A stretch of 61,401 nt of DNA from a virus: IMG/VR virus record IMGVR_UViG_3300030047_000019, positions 1 through 61,401 of that record; one strand, written 5' to 3'. Below, one piece after another: positions 25,111 to 33,141 of the stretch. The first letter of the stretch is position 1. Every line of letters begins with the position of its first letter. Made by a program: the position numbers and the translations under genes. Under the pieces are notes generated by a model, which saw only the letters and a list, made by a program, of their open reading frames with translations, was not told where the DNA came from and made no database searches.

Positions 25111-25222
25111 CTTAGTTAATTCGTGTAATTCGTGTAATTCGTCTTAATTCGTGTAATTAGTAAATTAGTGAAAATTCAGGGGCACCACTTTAGGATCTAC
25201 CCCCGAAATGCTTCATCCACCG

Positions 25223-25295
25223 TAGCGAGGATGGGATTCGAACCCATGGCCTCAGGGTTATGAACCCTGCGAGCTGCCAACTGCTCTACCTCGCA
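25223..25295 (-). tRNA. tRNA-Met (CAU anticodon)
   Basis: 73 nt folding as a cloverleaf: 7-nt acceptor strands TGCGAGG and CCTCGCT with a first-position T-T mismatch, D stem GAGC/GCTC, anticodon stem CAGGG/CCCTG with loop TTCATAA, and T arm ATGGG-TTCGAAT-CCCAT. No CCA is encoded. The unpaired first position and three consecutive G-C pairs in the anticodon stem recall initiator tRNAs; the GG/CC pattern alone does not prove it. A lysidine-modified Ile tRNA is a further option. Confidence 0.9.
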
Positions 25296-25408
25296 AAATT
25301 TTGTACCGGCGATTAACCTTTACCGATACAGTGCATTCAGATTTGCAATTAAAGAACGACGGCCCTTTCAATTCAGCAGCGGCCCGACTGCCCAATCAAT
25401 ATTTTGGG

Positions 25409-25963
25409 TTAAAGTATTCCTTGTTTATGCATCCAGAGTGCAATTTCAATCCGATTATTAATGCCCAGTTTTTCGTGGATCCGGTTAATATGAGTTCTTA
25501 CTGTCGGAAGCTTAATGCCAAGTTCATCAGCAATCTCCTTATCCAGTTTTCCTCCCGAAATCAAAACAGCTATCTGGAATTCACGCCTGGCCAGTGATCC
25601 TCCCGGACCAACAGGCGCCTTACAAATAATATCGAATCCTGGGCAGGTCTCCGTTTCATCACAAACCGGCATGTCAGCAGTTGTTTTCCCGTCCATCAAG
25701 TCAGGGATATGATTACAGGCTCCATATCGGCAGGAGACAAACGTCTCTTCCATTTCATCAGCCCCGGTAATGCCTAATTTCATGCGAAGACAGTTACACG
25801 CCTTGCGATCGGCAATCAGATCAGCCTGGAAAGGTTCTCTCATTTCATCTGGCAAGGTGAGGTAATCAACCGTTGTCCCGTTTAAAATGGCTCTGGCCTT
25901 ATTTTTAAATCGGTAGATTTCCAGCGTATGATCTTCCAATCCTGCGGGGATATTCATATTCAT
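25409..25963 (-). CDS. Cys-rich LuxR-type HTH regulator
   Basis: 184 residues. Residues ~115-180 form a LuxR/GerE helix-turn-helix (LDKEIADELGIKLPTVRTHINRI reads across the recognition helix). Before it lies a Cys cluster (CNCLRMKLG, CRYGACN, CDETETCPG) suggesting a metal-bound sensor. It overlaps the small HTH gene by four bases. Likely an early-gene regulator; the signal is unknown. Confidence 0.75.
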   Translation of the reverse strand: MNMNIPAGLEDHTLEIYRFKNKARAILNGTTVDYLTLPDEMREPFQADLIADRKACNCLRMKLGITGADEMEETFVSCRYGACNHIPDLMDGKTTADMPVCDETETCPGFDIICKAPVGPGGSLARREFQIAVLISGGKLDKEIADELGIKLPTVRTHINRIHEKLGINNRIEIALWMHKQGIL

Positions 25964-26172
25964 AGCTTCTTGATTTGCGCCGTCAGGCCGTTTAAATGTT
26001 CCTGATGAAGTTTTGCTATTTTAATGGCGTATTCAATCACATCTGTTCTATCCTTATCGCCGCGTAAAATCTGGTCAATATATCCTGCAGAGATTTTAAA
26101 CTCATCTGCAAGGGTTTGGCGATACCCCTTTGGCATCATCCGCCTCAATTTCTGTAACTCTTTTTTAGTCAT
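25960..26172 (-). CDS. small HTH DNA-binding protein (Cro-like position)
   Basis: 70 residues with an apparent HTH: TLADEFKISAGYIDQILRG. It diverges from the plus-strand repressor across the operator-rich gap, the classic place for a Cro-type regulator of the early operon. Confidence 0.65.
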   Translation of the reverse strand: MTKKELQKLRRMMPKGYRQTLADEFKISAGYIDQILRGDKDRTDVIEYAIKIAKLHQEHLNGLTAQIKKL

Positions 26173-26196
26173 TATAATCCTGTATTTAAAAAGTGT

Positions 26197-26283
26197 TGTA
26201 ATTGTGTTATATTCGTGCTGTAATAGTGCTGTAAACCTACAGAAGAAATATGTAATTACAAAATAAATCTGTAATTATTTACA
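26197..26283. promoter_or_regulatory. operator cluster between divergent regulators
   Basis: Repeated TGTAA half-sites. TGTAATTACA is a perfect 10-bp palindrome at 26251-26260, and TGTAA-TTAT-TTACA lies at 26270-26283, with further TGTAA copies near 26198, 26219 and 26230. The gap separates the minus-strand HTH gene from the plus-strand repressor, so repressor binding here would set the lysogeny decision. Confidence 0.7.
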
Positions 26284-26295
26284 AATATTTTTTGT

Positions 26296-26760
26296 ATGAA
26301 TTATATATCATTGAATATTAAATACTTGTTTGATAGCCAGGATTTATCAGAAGAAAATTATGGTAAGCTTTTTGATTTGAATAGAGGTGCTATACAATCT
26401 TACACAACTGGGAAAGCATCACCCAAAATAGAAGCATTACAAAAAATAGCTGTAAAATACAATTTGCTTATTGATGATTTAGTGAACAGGGATATCAGTA
26501 AAATAATTAATACAGAGTCTGAATTACACTCATATCCTGTTAAAGAAGTCGCAAACCCCTCGAATGAATCAATTACTCTCTATTCCTGTCCTGAATGCAT
26601 TGTAAAGCAAAAGGATATTGAATCACTTGAAAAGGATAAGCGTTATTTAGAAAAAGAGAATGCGCTGCTAACAGAATTACTTGAAAATTATCGTGAGAAT
26701 GCAAAAAAAGAGACCGAACCTCCGGATAGTACACAAGAAAGGCAAGGTACAAAACTATAA
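26296..26760 (+). CDS. XRE-type CI-like repressor
   Basis: 154 residues. The N-terminal HTH includes SEENYGKLFDLNRGAIQSYT and a following KIEALQKIAVKYN helix. The C-terminal half has a Cys pair (SCPECIVK) and a Glu/Lys coiled coil (KDIESLEKDKRYLEKEN), probably for oligomerisation. No protease-sensitive LexA-type domain is visible. Confidence 0.75.
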   Translation: MNYISLNIKYLFDSQDLSEENYGKLFDLNRGAIQSYTTGKASPKIEALQKIAVKYNLLIDDLVNRDISKIINTESELHSYPVKEVANPSNESITLYSCPECIVKQKDIESLEKDKRYLEKENALLTELLENYRENAKKETEPPDSTQERQGTKL

Positions 26761-26851
26761 TAATATTATTAAACTGGTTTGGTGGGGTGGGAGAGAAATT
26801 AAGATTGTGAAAGTGATATAAGATGAAGATTGCATTTGAAAATTAAGTGAT

Positions 26852-27172
26852 ATGTATATAGAAGATTTAAAAGAGAACCTGAAACTTGTAAACGAATTAC
26901 GGGATGAACTAAAAGTATTGAAAAAGGAAGCCAGGCGTGGTTATACCTTACACGAATATATTGATCTAATACAAGAACGTTTATGGAACGATCATGGCGA
27001 AAGAGATCGGTTTGCGGAACCAAAACGACTTGCTAATTTCAAGTTAGATGAACTCAGAGACATTAATAAGGAACAGTTTAATTCTGCATTTTCAAAGAAT
27101 AAAACTAAGCTTCTCTCAATTCTGAATCGTTACATAAAGGATTTGCAAATCGGATTTCAGGAATCCGATTAA
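26852..27172 (+). CDS. hypothetical protein next to repressor
   Basis: 106 residues, charged and helical (LKENLKLVNELRDELKVLKK). Transcribed with the repressor. Possibly an immunity or superinfection function, by position only. Confidence 0.55.
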   Translation: MYIEDLKENLKLVNELRDELKVLKKEARRGYTLHEYIDLIQERLWNDHGERDRFAEPKRLANFKLDELRDINKEQFNSAFSKNKTKLLSILNRYIKDLQIGFQESD

Positions 27173-27419
27173 GTATCAACGAAAGTTCATCAATATTACG
27201 CCAATATATACAAGTAATGTCCCTGTGTCCATTTGTATAAACCGTAAGGCCTTTAATTCCATTGATAATAAAGAATTTTAGTTCAATAGTTCGGCATCCT
27301 GATTTAAAGTTATAGTAAATCATTAAATGATGACACTCCTTTATTGGCCACAATACTTTCACTTCGAATCTGCGCCAGAAGTCGCTTGATGAGAAGAAAA
27401 TTTGAAGTTCATTTTTCAT
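27105..27419 (-). CDS. possible small gene convergent to the repressor unit
   Basis: 104 residues beginning MKNELQIFFSSSDFWRRFEV and ending in the 3' end of the plus-strand gene (68-base overlap). Composition is protein-like (FIINGIKGLTVYTNGHRDI), so it is kept with modest confidence. Confidence 0.4.
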   Translation of the reverse strand: MKNELQIFFSSSDFWRRFEVKVLWPIKECHHLMIYYNFKSGCRTIELKFFIINGIKGLTVYTNGHRDITCIYWRNIDELSLILNRIPEIRFANPLCNDSELREA

Positions 27420-27595
27420 TGATTAAAATGTATATAAACGATTTAATTTATACCAAAGCTAATGATTTAGGTAAATGCGTTAAAGGACAAAGTTGACATA
27501 CACATTATATACTATCAACATTCCCAAATACAATACAAAACGAACAGATACACAAAACACGTTTTTTGAAATAGTAAGGATTAAGTGGTTGCAAG

Positions 27596-27632
27596 GGTTT
27601 TGAATCTCCCGCCAGCTCCACGAAGTTCTATA
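27596..27632. other. candidate attP core resembling the tmRNA 3' end
   Basis: GAATCTCCCGCCAGCTCCAC matches the 3' end of bacterial ssrA (the CTCCCGCCAGCTCCACCA end of the mature tmRNA). No complete ssrA gene is visible around it. It lies ~120 bp upstream of the integrase, where an attachment site is expected. The remainder of 27420-27748 is A/T-rich and holds no convincing gene. Confidence 0.65.
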
Positions 27633-27721
27633 ACATCACTGATATTCACGTATTTACATTAAAAATGTGTATGTCAGTTTAAAAAAAGTGTATGTCGTTG
27701 TGTATTTTTAGGTTTTAGTGT

Positions 27722-27733
27722 GCGTGGGGACGC
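27722..27733. repeat. GCGTGGGGACGC, second copy
   Basis: Same 12-bp element as at 25099-25110, here 15 bases upstream of the integrase ATG; possible integrase arm site or regulator site. Confidence 0.4.
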
Positions 27734-27748
27734 TGCTTTACTGACTAT

Positions 27749-29008
27749 ATGAAACGACAGAAATTGTTCAGGGCGCCGCGCCTGTTTGATCAGGGCGGTG
27801 ACCTTACAAAACCCTGGTGGATCGAACTGGGGTATCGGGATCCTCGCGACGGCATGATGAAGCGTAAGCGATATCAGGATGGTTTTGCCCAGTTGCGGAC
27901 AAAAAAAGACCGGTATAAGTTTGCAGAAGAATTGATCAACAACCTCACTGCAAAACTTCTTAAAGGTTGGAACCCTACCGACGATTCATCGGTACAGGTA
28001 GTATATGTCGATGATCTGGAGTATCACCAGGCAGCTCAGGTATACGGCCGCAAACGGAAAGCAAATAAAAACGTCCGGTTCTACGCATCAGAATATGTCA
28101 CTCTTCAGAAAAGCATCAAAGCAAAAAAGACTTATGAGAGTTACCGCGGAAAGCTGCGCGAATTCGTCTCCTGGCTTGAACGGGAAAAATTAATCGATAA
28201 TGATCTTACCACCTACAACCATGATTTAATACTGCGATTTTTCGATTACCTGATCATTGATCGAAAATTAGCTGGACCAACGATTGAAAAATACAAATTA
28301 ACGCTCGATGGATTCTGGGCTTACCTCATTGATCGCAAAGCAATAAACGAAAGTCCGGTTGGTAAAATTCAATTGCCCGAAACAGGCGAAGACTTTTCAG
28401 CTATTCCTTTTCTCGACGAAGATCTTCAGCAAATACTTCCCATCATCAGATCCGAAGATCCCCAGCTATTCATGGGAGCGATGATTCAGTACTTTTGTTT
28501 TGTTCGCCCTGGTGACGAGCTACTCAAGTTAAAACTAAACCAGGTAAACTTATCGGCTCGAACAATCCATATCCCAAAAAATGTAGCAAAAAAGAGGAAA
28601 GAACGGACCGTTGATATCCCCGAACAGATGTATAAGATTTTGGTCGATCAGGGAATACAATGCTATGGCAAGGATATGTACCTGATAGGTCCGTTTGGCC
28701 GACCTGGTAACCGACCAATAGGTTATAACACTTTGCGGGGCCGCTTCAATAAATACCGTGACCGGTTGGGATTAACTGATCTTTATAAATGGTATTCATT
28801 CAAGCATACTGGCGCCGGAAAATTACTGGAGAGCGGTGCGACAATTATCGAGATCATGAACCAGCTGGGACATACTGATATCGCCTCCACCTATCGATAC
28901 ATCCGCCGTCACTTTGGCGATCGTTCGGAGCATGTCCGTACTAAGTTCCCCGATCCTCCTGGTTTCGGTTTTAATGAGGTACCGGAGTCAATTGAATTCT
29001 TTATTTAA
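27749..29008 (+). CDS. int: tyrosine site-specific integrase
   Basis: 419 residues. The N-terminal SAM-like core-binding domain (KKTYESYRGKLREFVSWLER) is followed by a catalytic domain with the Arg of FCFVRPGDELLKL, the HTGAGKLLESG box, GHTDIASTYRY, and a final Tyr. It mediates phage integration, probably at the tmRNA gene. The size and domain order fit Bacteroidota integrases. It is on the plus strand, opposite to the late genes downstream of it. Confidence 0.92.
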   Translation: MKRQKLFRAPRLFDQGGDLTKPWWIELGYRDPRDGMMKRKRYQDGFAQLRTKKDRYKFAEELINNLTAKLLKGWNPTDDSSVQVVYVDDLEYHQAAQVYGRKRKANKNVRFYASEYVTLQKSIKAKKTYESYRGKLREFVSWLEREKLIDNDLTTYNHDLILRFFDYLIIDRKLAGPTIEKYKLTLDGFWAYLIDRKAINESPVGKIQLPETGEDFSAIPFLDEDLQQILPIIRSEDPQLFMGAMIQYFCFVRPGDELLKLKLNQVNLSARTIHIPKNVAKKRKERTVDIPEQMYKILVDQGIQCYGKDMYLIGPFGRPGNRPIGYNTLRGRFNKYRDRLGLTDLYKWYSFKHTGAGKLLESGATIIEIMNQLGHTDIASTYRYIRRHFGDRSEHVRTKFPDPPGFGFNEVPESIEFFI

Positions 29009-29023
29009 ATCGAAGCTTTTTTA

Positions 29024-29058
29024 AGCCTCCCCTTGAGGGGGAGGTTTGGTGGGGGCTA
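29024..29058. repeat. dispersed G/C palindromic repeat
   Basis: CCTCCCCTTGAGGGGGAGG hairpin directly after the integrase stop. Confidence 0.65.
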
Positions 29059-29059
29059 A

Positions 29060-29089
29060 AAAAACCCCCGGACAACGCGTGACCGGGGG
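29060..29089 (-). terminator. terminator of the minus-strand late operon
   Basis: Stem CCCCCGG/CCGGGGG (7 bp) with an ~11-nt loop, followed on the minus strand by seven T residues. It would stop late transcripts running toward the integrase. Confidence 0.75.
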
Positions 29090-29201
29090 AAACCAATAAT
29101 CTATAAAAAAAAGAGAAAATCCTAACCTTCAGTATCAACCCTGATATTAACCGGATTATGGCTGATTTCATTAAATATTGAATTGCCTTAAAGTCCTTAT
29201 T

Positions 29202-29885
29202 CTACTTTGCAATAAAAATCCCTCCAACCAACCCAACTGCTCCATACACATACCAATGATCCCACCATCTGCTTACAGGTTTTACGATCAAGGCATTTCC
29301 AACAGTAATTTTGCCATATGGGTTTTTAATCTTCGGATCGAACGGATCTGTTAGTCTTGCCTGTACCAGGTTATCCTTGCCGTTCTGAGTTGTATAGAGT
29401 TCGATTCCGGTTTGATAAAAATAACTTAAATCTGAACTGCCTGGTTGTATTGTCTGGTTCAAAAATAAATACCGGTCATTCCATTTCCCAATTTGTCCAT
29501 GTATGGTATCCGTTTTAGTTTTCCAAAGGGTATCATGCAGAGCCATGGTTGAGTGGTTAGAGGCTTCATATTTTAGTCTCAGCGCCTCCGTAAGATCTCT
29601 CCATTTAATATCATTTTTTCGCAGTTCCGACGCGCTACTTAGTCCGGCATCCAATAGGGCCTGCTTCAGGTTGTCTTTTTCAACCACATCAGCTCGGATG
29701 ATCGAGATAAGATCACCGTTTTTACCCTTATGAAAGGTAACCGAATCATTCATCGCACTTAGTTGCACACTCTTCAGTTGTAGTTCGTCCTTGAGTTTGT
29801 TATTCGAACATCGCTGAACGCCAAACACGCAGACAGCCAGTACTACTAGCGCCACCCACCAATACTTTAAAACAATTGCTTTCAT
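29202..29885 (-). CDS. membrane-anchored coiled-coil protein (Rz/spanin-like position)
   Basis: 227 residues with an N-terminal helix (YWWVALVVLAVCVFGV), a coiled-coil periplasmic-like middle and a C-terminal hydrophobic segment (YVYGAVGLVGGIFIAK). Similar two-anchor proteins are standard at the lysis end of Bacteroidota phages. A spanin role is inferred from topology and location. Confidence 0.6.
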   Translation of the reverse strand: MKAIVLKYWWVALVVLAVCVFGVQRCSNNKLKDELQLKSVQLSAMNDSVTFHKGKNGDLISIIRADVVEKDNLKQALLDAGLSSASELRKNDIKWRDLTEALRLKYEASNHSTMALHDTLWKTKTDTIHGQIGKWNDRYLFLNQTIQPGSSDLSYFYQTGIELYTTQNGKDNLVQARLTDPFDPKIKNPYGKITVGNALIVKPVSRWWDHWYVYGAVGLVGGIFIAK

Positions 29886-29889
29886 ACTC

Positions 29890-30075
29890 TCAGTTTAAAT
29901 ATTTGTTCTCAATTTCGCAGCCAGCAGCGCCCTGTTGGATCAGGTCAATAGCGCTTACCATATCAACCCGGTTATTATACTTCTCCGAATGTGCCAGTGT
30001 TTTACCGTTTTTAGAAACAATCTTGAAACTCCACTTCTGTTTGAAAAGTCCGTTTCTGGTGATTACTATTTTCAT
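29890..30075 (-). CDS. DUF1508/YegP-like small protein
   Basis: 61 residues. The WSFKIVSKNGKTLAHSEKYNN core followed by an AIDLIQQGA helix matches the DUF1508 repeat. It overlaps the membrane protein upstream by four bases. Function unclear. Confidence 0.7.
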   Translation of the reverse strand: MKIVITRNGLFKQKWSFKIVSKNGKTLAHSEKYNNRVDMVSAIDLIQQGAAGCEIENKYLN

Positions 30076-30446
30076 GGGTTTGATATTGTTTGTGATGATG
30101 AAGCAGTTATTGTTGATGTTTCGCTCGTATCCTTCACTCCTGTTCGCATCTCTGCAAACTTCTGGATTGCTTTTGGTACCACCGTGGCCACCACCAGGAT
30201 CGTGAATATATCCCAGTCGATTCGTTTAAGCTGGGTCATCAGCATATTAAACGACTGTTCGCTGATGCTCTTATCCCTAAGCAACTGAACATACTGGGCA
30301 AAATGCGATTCATACGACTCATTCGAGAAAAACATATAAATGATCAAAAGCACAAAAAACAGCGCCTCAAGCAACCGCATAAACGATCTGGAAACACTTC
30401 CATCCTTCTGTACCTCCTCCAAAAAACCTGTCTTCCCTTTCATCAT
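30072..30446 (-). CDS. two-helix membrane protein, possible lysis accessory
   Basis: 124 residues with two hydrophobic stretches (LLEALFFVLLIIYMFF and WDIFTILVVATVVPKAI) separated by ~40 polar residues. A Ser/Thr-rich tail follows. It lies between fibre/peptidase genes and the Rz-like gene. A holin is called elsewhere (33142), so this may be an accessory or second holin. Confidence 0.5.
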   Translation of the reverse strand: MMKGKTGFLEEVQKDGSVSRSFMRLLEALFFVLLIIYMFFSNESYESHFAQYVQLLRDKSISEQSFNMLMTQLKRIDWDIFTILVVATVVPKAIQKFAEMRTGVKDTSETSTITASSSQTISNP

Positions 30447-30510
30447 TTTAATTTTTTAATCAGTACAATCCTCAAATCAGCTTAATCATAGTTCAGACTC
30501 CTTTTTTTTA

Positions 30511-30600
30511 AGCCCTCCCTTGTGGGGAGGGTTTGTTTGGGGCTTTAAGTCTCCCCTTGTGGGGGAGATTTAGAGGGGGCTGGAGGGTTTGGGTGGGGCT
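30511..30600 (-). repeat. two adjacent dispersed G/C palindromic repeats
   Basis: Copies at ~30511-30543 and ~30546-30600. The last bases form the stop codon TAG of the M15-type peptidase gene. Confidence 0.7.
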
Positions 30601-31033
30601 ATCCTTTCACTCTCAACAGTTCCCCGCCCGTCCAGTACCTCACATCGCTGTGCACCCAGCTTACTCTATCCTCAATACAAGTGATCCCCAGCTCCTGCCA
30701 ATGCTCCTGGATATATTGCCTCACTTCTTCAGCCGGTACCGCGAAAAGCTTATCCGAAGCCCGCCCAAACGAATGCTGTGAAGTTGGCGAGTAAAAGCTG
30801 CTATCCGGCGTCCTCAATCCCGACCAGTTTCGGTCCCCGCCGTTCCACCAGCTGTTGATCGTCACGCTCCCAAACACATCCCTTAGTTTTTGATCAGCCT
30901 CAATCAACCGTGCATCGAGCAACCCGATTAAAATATGAGGTACCGACGAATATTTTAGATATAAATCCTTCGGAATATACTCGTCAAGAAATAAGTTGTC
31001 AGTCAGTTTAATTCGTTCCATTTTGTATGACAT
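30599..31033 (-). CDS. peptidase M15-type endolysin-like protein
   Basis: 144 residues. The metal-site pattern SQHSFGRASD ... VSWVHSDVR (His, Asp, His) is that of M15A D-Ala-D-Ala carboxypeptidase-like enzymes used as phage endolysins. An ATG at 31021 is an alternative start. It would cut peptidoglycan peptides at lysis; no signal peptide, so export needs a holin. Confidence 0.75.
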   Translation of the reverse strand: MSYKMERIKLTDNLFLDEYIPKDLYLKYSSVPHILIGLLDARLIEADQKLRDVFGSVTINSWWNGGDRNWSGLRTPDSSFYSPTSQHSFGRASDKLFAVPAEEVRQYIQEHWQELGITCIEDRVSWVHSDVRYWTGGELLRVKG

Positions 31034-31036
31034 TAT

Positions 31037-31696
31037 TTAAGCTTCTTCTAATAATTTCATCCGCCACACTGCGCTCGTTTCATCTCCGGTCAGCACGCAG
31101 AGATATTCAGCGTCGATTGTATACGAGCGGTCACCCAGATTACCGGCATCCACTCCTGAGTGTTTTTCGCCAGTGGTAATCGTTGGCACTGAATAAAGAT
31201 TATACCATTCTTCATCATTTAAAAAATGCCATTGAATCATCCCCTGCATTACCCTGAATTCAAACCGTGGACCATACACGAAATTTATCCAATCCTCCTC
31301 CGATCCTGGGAATCCATTGTCAACTGCAATTTCATAGTTCGATTTTCCATCTTCACCTTTTAAAAATGCAATCTGCTCTTCGGTCAAATCCTGCCACCGC
31401 AGCGGGTCGCCCTTCAGTTCAGCCTTCTGTGCGTCAGTCATATCCTCCCAGTAAAGCCCTTTAAGCATCTGAAGTTGTTCAGGAGTGAAATCCTCAAACA
31501 CAAACGGATTTCCCTTTATCGAGGCAAACCACTCTTCCTTGGTACCCGTAAAAATGCCCGACAAAACAGCATCCAGGTAAGCAGATATTCCGGCCACCGC
31601 ATTACTCACTGTGATGTTTACCTCTTCAATAGGCTCTTCAACAGTTAAATTTACCTGCTCAATGGTCTCGTTTACTATGATTTGGAAAATTTCCAT
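31037..31696 (-). CDS. tail fibre-like protein with EEW repeats
   Basis: 219 residues. Repeated motifs (GTKEEWFASIKGNPF, WQDLTEEQIAFLKGE, GSEEDWINFVYG) are of the kind that link collagen-like shafts in Bacteroidota phage fibres. The start repeats (EEPIEEVNITV) suggest a beta-helical or trimeric region. It is upstream of the peptidase gene. Confidence 0.6.
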   Translation of the reverse strand: MEIFQIIVNETIEQVNLTVEEPIEEVNITVSNAVAGISAYLDAVLSGIFTGTKEEWFASIKGNPFVFEDFTPEQLQMLKGLYWEDMTDAQKAELKGDPLRWQDLTEEQIAFLKGEDGKSNYEIAVDNGFPGSEEDWINFVYGPRFEFRVMQGMIQWHFLNDEEWYNLYSVPTITTGEKHSGVDAGNLGDRSYTIDAEYLCVLTGDETSAVWRMKLLEEA

Positions 31697-31829
31697 TATA
31701 ACAGCCCCCCTGCCCCCCGTTGGGGGGTTCCTTTGCGATCTGTTGTTTTATCAATATATCTTCTCATAGCAATCATCTCGTTTCTTCGTTCTTTAAGCCC
31801 CCTCTTTTGGAGGGGGTTTGGGGGAGGCT
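31697..31829 (-). repeat. dispersed G/C palindromic repeats (two)
   Basis: Copies at ~31697-31735 and ~31796-31829, separated by A/T-rich DNA. They fill the gap between two fibre genes. Confidence 0.6.
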
Positions 31830-31835
31830 TGTCCA

Positions 31836-32177
31836 TTACAGCGCCGAAATATAGCTTTGTATTACCCATTTCCCTTCAACGTAAATTTTTTCGCGCTGGT
31901 CCTGAAACCTGATCCGCAGATCCCACATATATGTCCCTGCTGCTAATTTGATTATCTGCGGAGGAATAGTGATTGTACGTTGCTCAACATTTATAACCAT
32001 AGTCCCATCCCCTGGCCTGAATTGCTGCATCACCGGTGTGCCTGACGATTTCCTCACCTGCATGATGGCTGCTGCATACTGAAGATTATACAAATCACCT
32101 TCGGGCAGTGTAAACTTGATGCCCTCAAAAGTAGTGTGGCTCTTGTATTCCTTTAGATTATGAGTTTGTGTCCCCAT
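31836..32177 (-). CDS. small structural protein, baseplate/fibre accessory
   Basis: 113 residues from ATG 32177 (MGTQTHNLKEYKSHTTF); an ATG at 32183 is in the same frame. A beta-rich domain (MVINVEQRTITIPPQII, MWDLRIRFQ) resembles upper-baseplate proteins with Ig-like folds. It sits in the fibre cluster. Confidence 0.55.
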   Translation of the reverse strand: MGTQTHNLKEYKSHTTFEGIKFTLPEGDLYNLQYAAAIMQVRKSSGTPVMQQFRPGDGTMVINVEQRTITIPPQIIKLAAGTYMWDLRIRFQDQREKIYVEGKWVIQSYISAL

Positions 32178-32205
32178 TTTCATAATATGAGTGATAAATT
32201 TAACT

Positions 32206-32460
32206 TCACATTCCTAATAAAAAATAATCGGGACAATCACCCTCCTCCATCTCTTCCGGTCCCGATATATTTTTAATAAAACTACCTTTGTGCGCCCGTT
32301 GACGAAAGGACAAATCAACAGGCATGTCCCGGGACGATAGACTCCGCCCGATCAGCTTTTTTATATCCCCTTCATCCAACGGAATGAAAACAAATCGATT
32401 CAGCCCATCATCCCAATGAAATATCACTTCTTTACCCTTCTCTAATCCAACGTATGCCAT
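32206..32460 (-). CDS. small hypothetical protein
   Basis: 84 residues from ATG 32460 (MAYVGLEKGKEVIFHW). The frame is open to 32502, but that extension (QKAPPCGGVGEAL) is encoded by a dispersed repeat. No family was recognised. Confidence 0.55.
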   Translation of the reverse strand: MAYVGLEKGKEVIFHWDDGLNRFVFIPLDEGDIKKLIGRSLSSRDMPVDLSFRQRAHKGSFIKNISGPEEMEEGDCPDYFLLGM

Positions 32461-32463
32461 CAA

Positions 32464-32611
32464 AGCCTCCCCAACCCCTCCACAGGGAGGGGCTTTTTGC
32501 AATTCGTTATTTCAAAATTGTTTCTTTTCATATCATAAATCTAATTTCTTCGTTCTTCAAGTCCCCTCCCTTTGGAGGGGATTTAGGGGAGGCTGTAGGT
32601 TTGGAGGGGGC
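32464..32611. repeat. dispersed G/C palindromic repeats, opposite orientations
   Basis: A copy at ~32464-32493 in reverse orientation relative to most, then a double copy at ~32555-32611 in the usual orientation ending at the stop of the 32613 gene. Confidence 0.6.
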
Positions 32612-32612
32612 T

Positions 32613-33044
32613 CTATTTCTTCATCCACCACTCGTAAAAATCCTTCACCGTCGCCCGTCGCTGCCTGATCCTGCAAACCTTATTTCGGTGTATGCATAGT
32701 TGTTTTGGTTCGTAATAATAACTCCTGGGCTTTGGCGACGTCGATATCGATCCCGCCTTATAATCACGGCAAACCACCGCGAACCACACCGTATCCGGCG
32801 TATTCCCGAAAAAATAATCAGGTTCCCCGGCCTTCAGCACCTTCCCGTTTCCCAACCTGATATCAGCTTTCGGATACACCACAAACTTGTAAGTTATTCG
32901 ACCCAGCTGCTCAACTGTATCTGCAACCAACTTATTACAATAAGCCAGGTACTTCGTATACTCCCCTTGATCTGCCTTTTTAACAACCGTCGGCGTTGCT
33001 GCCATCAGCAGCGGAAACAAAAGCAATAAGTAAAGTTTTTTCAT
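32613..33044 (-). CDS. secreted hypothetical protein
   Basis: 143 residues with an N-terminal signal peptide (MKKLYLLLLFPLLMAATP). The mature part is Lys/Tyr/Arg-rich with Cys residues. It is positioned between the fibre genes and the holin. It could act at the cell envelope during lysis. Confidence 0.6.
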   Translation of the reverse strand: MKKLYLLLLFPLLMAATPTVVKKADQGEYTKYLAYCNKLVADTVEQLGRITYKFVVYPKADIRLGNGKVLKAGEPDYFFGNTPDTVWFAVVCRDYKAGSISTSPKPRSYYYEPKQLCIHRNKVCRIRQRRATVKDFYEWWMKK

Positions 33045-33141
33045 TTTTTTTGATTCTTTATTGGATATTCAATATTCGATATTGGTTATTTTCCTTACTG
33101 ACCTTAACCTCCTTACTTCCCTTATTTTTATTCCAGTCTTA

